Assembly (NCBI GenBank): GCA_937927265.1
Contig: CALBCO010000007.1
Location: 1-19,220, forward strand
DNA: 19,220 nucleotides
DNA from: an uncultured Verrucomicrobiae bacterium
GTDB lineage: Bacteria > Verrucomicrobiota > Verrucomicrobiia > Palsa-1439
Direction of reading: 5' to 3'
Numbering within the stretch: the first letter of the stretch is position 1; every line of letters begins with the position of its first letter. This document shows, in pieces, positions 15,643 through 19,220 of the stretch. A model generated the notes under the pieces. The model had not been told where the DNA came from and searched no databases. It worked only from the letters and a program-made list of their open reading frames with translations. The position numbers and the translations under genes are program-made.

Positions 15643-15671
15643 TTGTGCCGGTTGCCCCGGCGGGCTATTGT
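15643..15671 (+). promoter_or_regulatory. Candidate promoter of the S8 peptidase gene
   Basis: A -35-like TTGTGC (15643-15648) and a -10-like TATTGT (15666-15671) are 17 bp apart. Start of transcription would be near 15678, about 80 nt before the ATG at 15759. The spacer contains most of an inverted repeat GCCGG-N5-CCGGC (15647-15661). The hexamers match the consensus moderately, so this is a candidate only. Confidence 0.4.
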
Positions 15672-15758
15672 GGCGCCGAGTTCGAGGCGGGCAGCCGCAA
15701 TGACCAACCGATCCTCTCACCCGTCCCGCGGCATTCTCCGCGGCGCTGGAGACCAACT

Positions 15759-18700
15759 ATGAAACGCATCGGGACTATTTTAGGGGTCGCGCTTGTGCTG
15801 GCTCTCGCTTTCAGTCTGCGGCGTGGCGTCGGCGCACCCGCAGGGGAGCAGCCCGCAGCCGCGCCGCCCCCCCTTTGGGGGGCCGCCCCGCTGCCGAATC
15901 CCGCGCTACCGGCCACGACCGCTTTCGCGCGCCCCGTCCAGACGTCACTTGCACCTGTGCCGCGCGGTCCACTGTCCCTGCCGGCGGAGAAGCTGCTCGC
16001 CGCCGCCACGATTCTGGCGGAACGGGAAACCCCAGCCCGTCAACCACAGACGTTGACGCGCGAACGGCTCGTCAAAACGGACTTCAAGTATCCGTTAGTA
16101 CGCGTCGTGGAGACCGTGCGGCGTGACGCGAGCGGGGGGGAGACGATCCAACGCCGGGAACTGATGGTGGCTGATCATGTGATGGTCAAGTTGCGCGCCC
16201 CCGCCACAACGGCGGAGTTGACCGCGGTGGTGAAACGGCTGGGTGGCGAGGTGCGCAAGAAGATGTACACGCCCGGGATGTTTCTAGTGTCGTTTGCCGC
16301 GCCGACCCTCGACACAATTCCCGAGGGTCTGCGCGCATTGCCGCAGCACCCGCTGATCGAACTGGCCGAACCGGATTATATCGGTGGCGTGGCCGACACC
16401 CTGCCGAATGACACCAGTTTCGGTGTCTTGTGGGGATTGCACAATACCGGCCAGACCATCGGCGGTCAGGTGGGCATCGCCGACGCCGACATTGACGCGC
16501 CGGCCGCGTGGGACCTCAGCACGGGCAACTCGAACATCGTCGTGGCCGTCATTGATACCGGTGTGGATTACAATCATCCCGATCTCGCCGCCAACATGTG
16601 GCGCAATCCCGGCGAGATTGCCGGCAACGGGATTGACGATGACGGTAACGGGTTCATTGACGACGTGTATGGCTGGGATTTTGGCAACGACGACAGCGAT
16701 CCGTTCGATGACCACAGTCACGGCACCCACTGTGCCGGCACCATCGGCGGCGTAGGCAACAACAGCACCGGGGTCGTCGGCGTGAACTGGCGTGTCCGCA
16801 TCATGGCCGTCAAATGGATTCTCGGCAATGGCAATGGGGCCACGTCGGACGCCACCGACGCCATCACCTACACCACCCGGATGCGGGTGCGGTTGACCTC
16901 GAACTCCTGGCATGTGTACAGCTACAGTGCTGCGATGGAAGCGGCCATCGGTCAAGCTGCCGCGTCGAACATTCTGTTTGTGGCCGCCGCCGGCAATGCC
17001 GCGCGGGACCTTGAATTGACCCCGGATTACCCCGCGAACTTCACCAACGACAACATGATCGTCGTGGCCGCCACGGATAACCGTGATCAACTTGCCAGTT
17101 TTTCCAACTGGGGCTTGATCAGTGTGGACCTCGGCGCACCGGGCGTGAACGTCTATAGCAGTACCCCCGGTAACAGCTACGCCTATTTCAGCGGCACCTC
17201 GATGGCCTGCCCGCACGTGGCCGGTGCCTGTGCGCTGGCCTACGCCGTCAAGCCCGACGCCACGGCCGCCGAAATCAAGCAGACCATTCTCGCCGGGGCC
17301 GAACCCATCGCCGCGTTGAGCAACAAATGCGTGACCGGTGCGCGCCTCAACGTTTTCAACACCCTGCAACGGCTGGATCGCAATATCGCGCTCACCCCGT
17401 TTACGGACACTGTGTTCAGCGGCCCCGATGGTGGCCCGTTCACCCCGGCCGCGATCACCTACGTCATCGCCAACATCGGCACCAACACCTTCTCCTGGAC
17501 GGCCACCAAAACAGCCCCCTGGTTTGATTTGTCCCTGACCAGCGGCACGTTGGCTCCAGGCCAATCCAACAGCGTCATCGTGACTTGGAATGCCGTCGCC
17601 AACACGTACCCGCCCGGCGCCTTCACGGACACGATCATCTTCTCCAACACGTTGAGTGCCGTGCCGGCGCTGCGCGTGGTCAGTCTCCAAGTCTTGAACA
17701 GTTTGGCGATCACACCCGCCACCGGGTTCACCGCGGTCGGCCCCGAAGGCGGCCCCTTCGATCCGAACTCCCAAGCGTATATCTTGTCCAACCGGTCCAG
17801 TGCCGTGCGCAGTTGGGCCGGTCTTAGTTCAGCCGCGTGGCTGTCGGTGCCCATCGGCGGTGCCTTGCCGGGCCACGCCAAAACCAACGTCACCGTCGCG
17901 CTCAACGCCACCGCCAACTCGTTGCCGGCCGGCCAATACACCGCGACGGCCACATTCTCCAACCTCACCGCCGGCAGCGCCCAGCCGCGCCCGATCACCT
18001 TGCGCGCCGGGGTGGATGATTTCACCGAACTGTTCAGCGCCACCGACAATGACCTCGATGGGATGACTCTGACGTTCATTCCCAATGGCTCGGCGATGTA
18101 TTACACGGCGTGCCGCGCGCCCGCCACCGCCTTTCCGACCGACCCCACCGGCGGCACAACGCTCGCGCTCAGCGACGACAGTGCGCTCGCCATCACCCTG
18201 AGCGGCGGTGCCACGGTGTCGTTGTACGGCACCAACGTCGCCACCTTCTACGTCGGTAGCAACGGCTACATCACATTGGGTTCGGGTGACACGACATACA
18301 CCGAATCTTTGTCCGCCCATTTCAGTAAACCCCGGATCGCGGCCTTGTTTGACGACCTCGACCCGGCCAGCGGCGGCACCGTTTCTTGGAAACAACTCGC
18401 CGACCGCGCCGCCGTGACCTGGCAAAACGTCCCCGAATTCGGCCTCAGCAACCAAAATAGTTTCCAGATCGAACTGTTCTTCGATGGCCGCATCCGGATC
18501 ACTTGGCTGGCCATCGCGGCCACGGATGGCTTGGCCGGGTTGTCGCGCGGCCAGGGCCTTCCACCAGGGTTCGCCGAAAGCGACCTCACGGGCTACGGGT
18601 TGTGCGCCGGCTTGATCCCCAACCTGGTCTGGCTCGGCACTGTGGACACCAACTGGGACACCGCCACCCCCCAACTGGACGGGCGACGCCACCACCTACA

Positions 18701-18893
18701 CCGAAGGCGCCAACGTCACCTTCAAAAACATTGGCGTCACCTTGGTCCACAGCAACGTCACCATCCAACCCGACGGTGTCGCTCCCGCCGCCACCACCAT
18801 CACCAACACCACCGCCAAGACGTTCACCTTCACCGGCGGCACCCTCGGCGGCGGCCCCTTGGTCAAATCCGGCGCCGGCACCGCGTCGTTTAA
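15759..18893 (+). CDS. Secreted S8 (subtilisin-like) serine peptidase with BACON-like repeats; frame broken near the 3' end
   Basis: As read, the protein has 1044 residues. A signal peptide (MKRIGTILGVALVLALAFS) is followed by a Pro/Ala-rich linker. A fervidolysin-like propeptide follows (DHVMVKLRAPATTAEL to LIELAEPDY). The catalytic domain carries the triad Asp266 (VIDTGVDYNHPDL), His321 (HSHGTHCAGT) and Ser481 (SGTSMACPHVAG), plus a GNGIDDDGNGFIDD loop typical of calcium binding. Two BACON-like repeats lie at about 545-632 and 651-738. Next is a beta-rich module with FYVGSNGYITLG and IAALFDDLDPASGG. After WDTATP the C6 run (18667-18672) shifts the frame, and the last ~75 residues are an Arg/His-rich out-of-frame tail. 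Removing one C restores NWTGDATTYTEGANVTF. GGAG lies 7 nt before the ATG at 15759, which begins the signal peptide. Confidence 0.85.
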   Translation: MKRIGTILGVALVLALAFSLRRGVGAPAGEQPAAAPPPLWGAAPLPNPALPATTAFARPVQTSLAPVPRGPLSLPAEKLLAAATILAERETPARQPQTLTRERLVKTDFKYPLVRVVETVRRDASGGETIQRRELMVADHVMVKLRAPATTAELTAVVKRLGGEVRKKMYTPGMFLVSFAAPTLDTIPEGLRALPQHPLIELAEPDYIGGVADTLPNDTSFGVLWGLHNTGQTIGGQVGIADADIDAPAAWDLSTGNSNIVVAVIDTGVDYNHPDLAANMWRNPGEIAGNGIDDDGNGFIDDVYGWDFGNDDSDPFDDHSHGTHCAGTIGGVGNNSTGVVGVNWRVRIMAVKWILGNGNGATSDATDAITYTTRMRVRLTSNSWHVYSYSAAMEAAIGQAAASNILFVAAAGNAARDLELTPDYPANFTNDNMIVVAATDNRDQLASFSNWGLISVDLGAPGVNVYSSTPGNSYAYFSGTSMACPHVAGACALAYAVKPDATAAEIKQTILAGAEPIAALSNKCVTGARLNVFNTLQRLDRNIALTPFTDTVFSGPDGGPFTPAAITYVIANIGTNTFSWTATKTAPWFDLSLTSGTLAPGQSNSVIVTWNAVANTYPPGAFTDTIIFSNTLSAVPALRVVSLQVLNSLAITPATGFTAVGPEGGPFDPNSQAYILSNRSSAVRSWAGLSSAAWLSVPIGGALPGHAKTNVTVALNATANSLPAGQYTATATFSNLTAGSAQPRPITLRAGVDDFTELFSATDNDLDGMTLTFIPNGSAMYYTACRAPATAFPTDPTGGTTLALSDDSALAITLSGGATVSLYGTNVATFYVGSNGYITLGSGDTTYTESLSAHFSKPRIAALFDDLDPASGGTVSWKQLADRAAVTWQNVPEFGLSNQNSFQIELFFDGRIRITWLAIAATDGLAGLSRGQGLPPGFAESDLTGYGLCAGLIPNLVWLGTVDTNWDTATPQLDGRRHHLHRRRQRHLQKHWRHLGPQQRHHPTRRCRSRRHHHHQHHRQDVHLHRRHPRRRPLGQIRRRHRVV
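15867..15882 (+). repeat. C7-TTT-G6 hairpin inside the S8 gene
   Basis: Seven C (15867-15873), three T and six G (15877-15882) form a perfect G/C stem within the linker just after the signal peptide, encoding PPLWGA. The frame is intact across it. A further run of seven G lies at 16134-16140 in the same gene. Confidence 0.7.
18667..18672 (+). repeat. C6 homopolymer at the frameshift point of the S8 gene
   Basis: The six-C run separates two well-supported coding frames. Upstream, codons begin at positions divisible by three (VWLGTVDTNWDTATP). Downstream, the family-like sequence NWTGDATTYTEG starts at 18673 in the next frame. With five C the two join without a gap. Confidence 0.75.
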
Positions 18894-19220
18894 CGGATAC
18901 CTCGACAGCCTCACCTTCACCAACGGCGCTTTCATTCAGGGCGGCACGGTCATGTTCCGCGCCGAAACCAATGCCGTGCCCAGTGGCACGCGAACCCAAT
19001 GGTTCGGCCTGGATCCGATCACCCTCGACAACGCCAACTTCGGCTTCCTCGGCGCCGCCGCCGTCAACGGCCACACCAACATCCTGCCGAACCCACTGCG
19101 TCTCGGCCCCGGCGGCGGCACCCTCCAATACGGCCGCGCCGGCACCGCCACCAACCCGAAAATCATCTTCAGCGGCCCCGTCACCTTTGCCACCAACGCC
19201 ACCCTCTGGCTGCGCGCCAA
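18673..19220 (+). CDS. Frameshifted continuation of the S8 protein: autotransporter-associated beta-strand repeats (3' end outside window)
   Basis: An open frame of 182 codons runs to the window edge with no stop. It has no convincing start of its own, and its first residues complete a sequence begun in the other frame (WDTATP + NWTGDATTYTEGANVTFKN). That pattern is typical of the first unit of passenger-type proteins with autotransporter-associated repeats. Later it has PLVKSGAGTASFNG, matching the K-x-G-x-G-T-L-x-L-x-G repeat motif, then LTFTNGAFIQGGTVMF. The sequence is rich in Gly, Thr, Asn and Ala, as expected for a beta-helix stalk. I infer it is the C-terminal part of the same secreted peptidase, displaced by one base. 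A separate small gene starting at the in-frame ATG near 18952 is possible but less likely. Confidence 0.7.

Noticed and set aside
16284..17774. - strand open frame (496 codons) opposite the S8 peptidase
   Set aside because: It is entirely antisense to the catalytic domain with its full triad, and is Val/Gly/Asp-rich without a recognisable fold.

Overview
The window looks like a chromosomal segment of a GC-rich Gram-negative bacterium, most likely a member of the Verrucomicrobiota or a PVC relative. That placement is inferred. It rests on a predicted outer-membrane beta-barrel protein, secreted proteins with signal peptides, an endonuclease-type MutL with no sign of MutH, weak Shine-Dalgarno use, and a large secreted subtilisin fused to autotransporter-associated beta-strand repeats. 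No marker gene settles the phylum.

Left part (1-6986, + strand): the tail of an unrecognised ORF, then a well-formed sigma70-type promoter, a leader with a terminator-like hairpin, and a tight six-gene operon nusA-infB-rbfA-nrnA-truB-ribF. These genes cover transcription elongation/termination and antitermination, translation initiation, 30S maturation, nanoRNA/pAp turnover, tRNA pseudouridylation and FAD/FMN synthesis. Junctions are 3 nt, 32 nt, an 8 nt overlap, 22 nt and a 1 nt overlap. The nrnA/truB junction is an 8-nt tandem repeat that contains both the stop and the start codon.

Middle (7055-10442, - strand): a leftward cluster of a predicted outer-membrane beta-barrel gene, mutL and a small double zinc-ribbon (zf-TFIIB-like) gene. 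The last two overlap by ATGA. The cluster converges on ribF, with 68 nt between the stop codons and no obvious terminator.

Right of a short divergent control region (10443-10508) lie a tRNA-His (anticodon GTG) with a strong promoter and the transcription-repair coupling factor gene mfd. Two more + strand genes follow: a COG4099-type alpha/beta hydrolase and an overlapping secreted endonuclease/exonuclease/phosphatase-family protein with a C-terminal membrane anchor. They end at a probable intrinsic terminator.

The last gene (15759 to the window edge) encodes a secreted S8 serine peptidase with a complete catalytic triad, two BACON-like repeats and a beta-rich module. Its reading frame breaks at a run of six C (18667-18672). 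The next frame then continues as clear autotransporter-type beta-strand repeat sequence to the end of the window. This is a frameshift by sequencing error, by mutation, or through a slippable tract. It is the most striking anomaly in the window. I found no CRISPR array, insertion sequence, prophage or recognisable new defence system. Apart from the S8 gene and the small accessory genes, this is mostly core housekeeping DNA.
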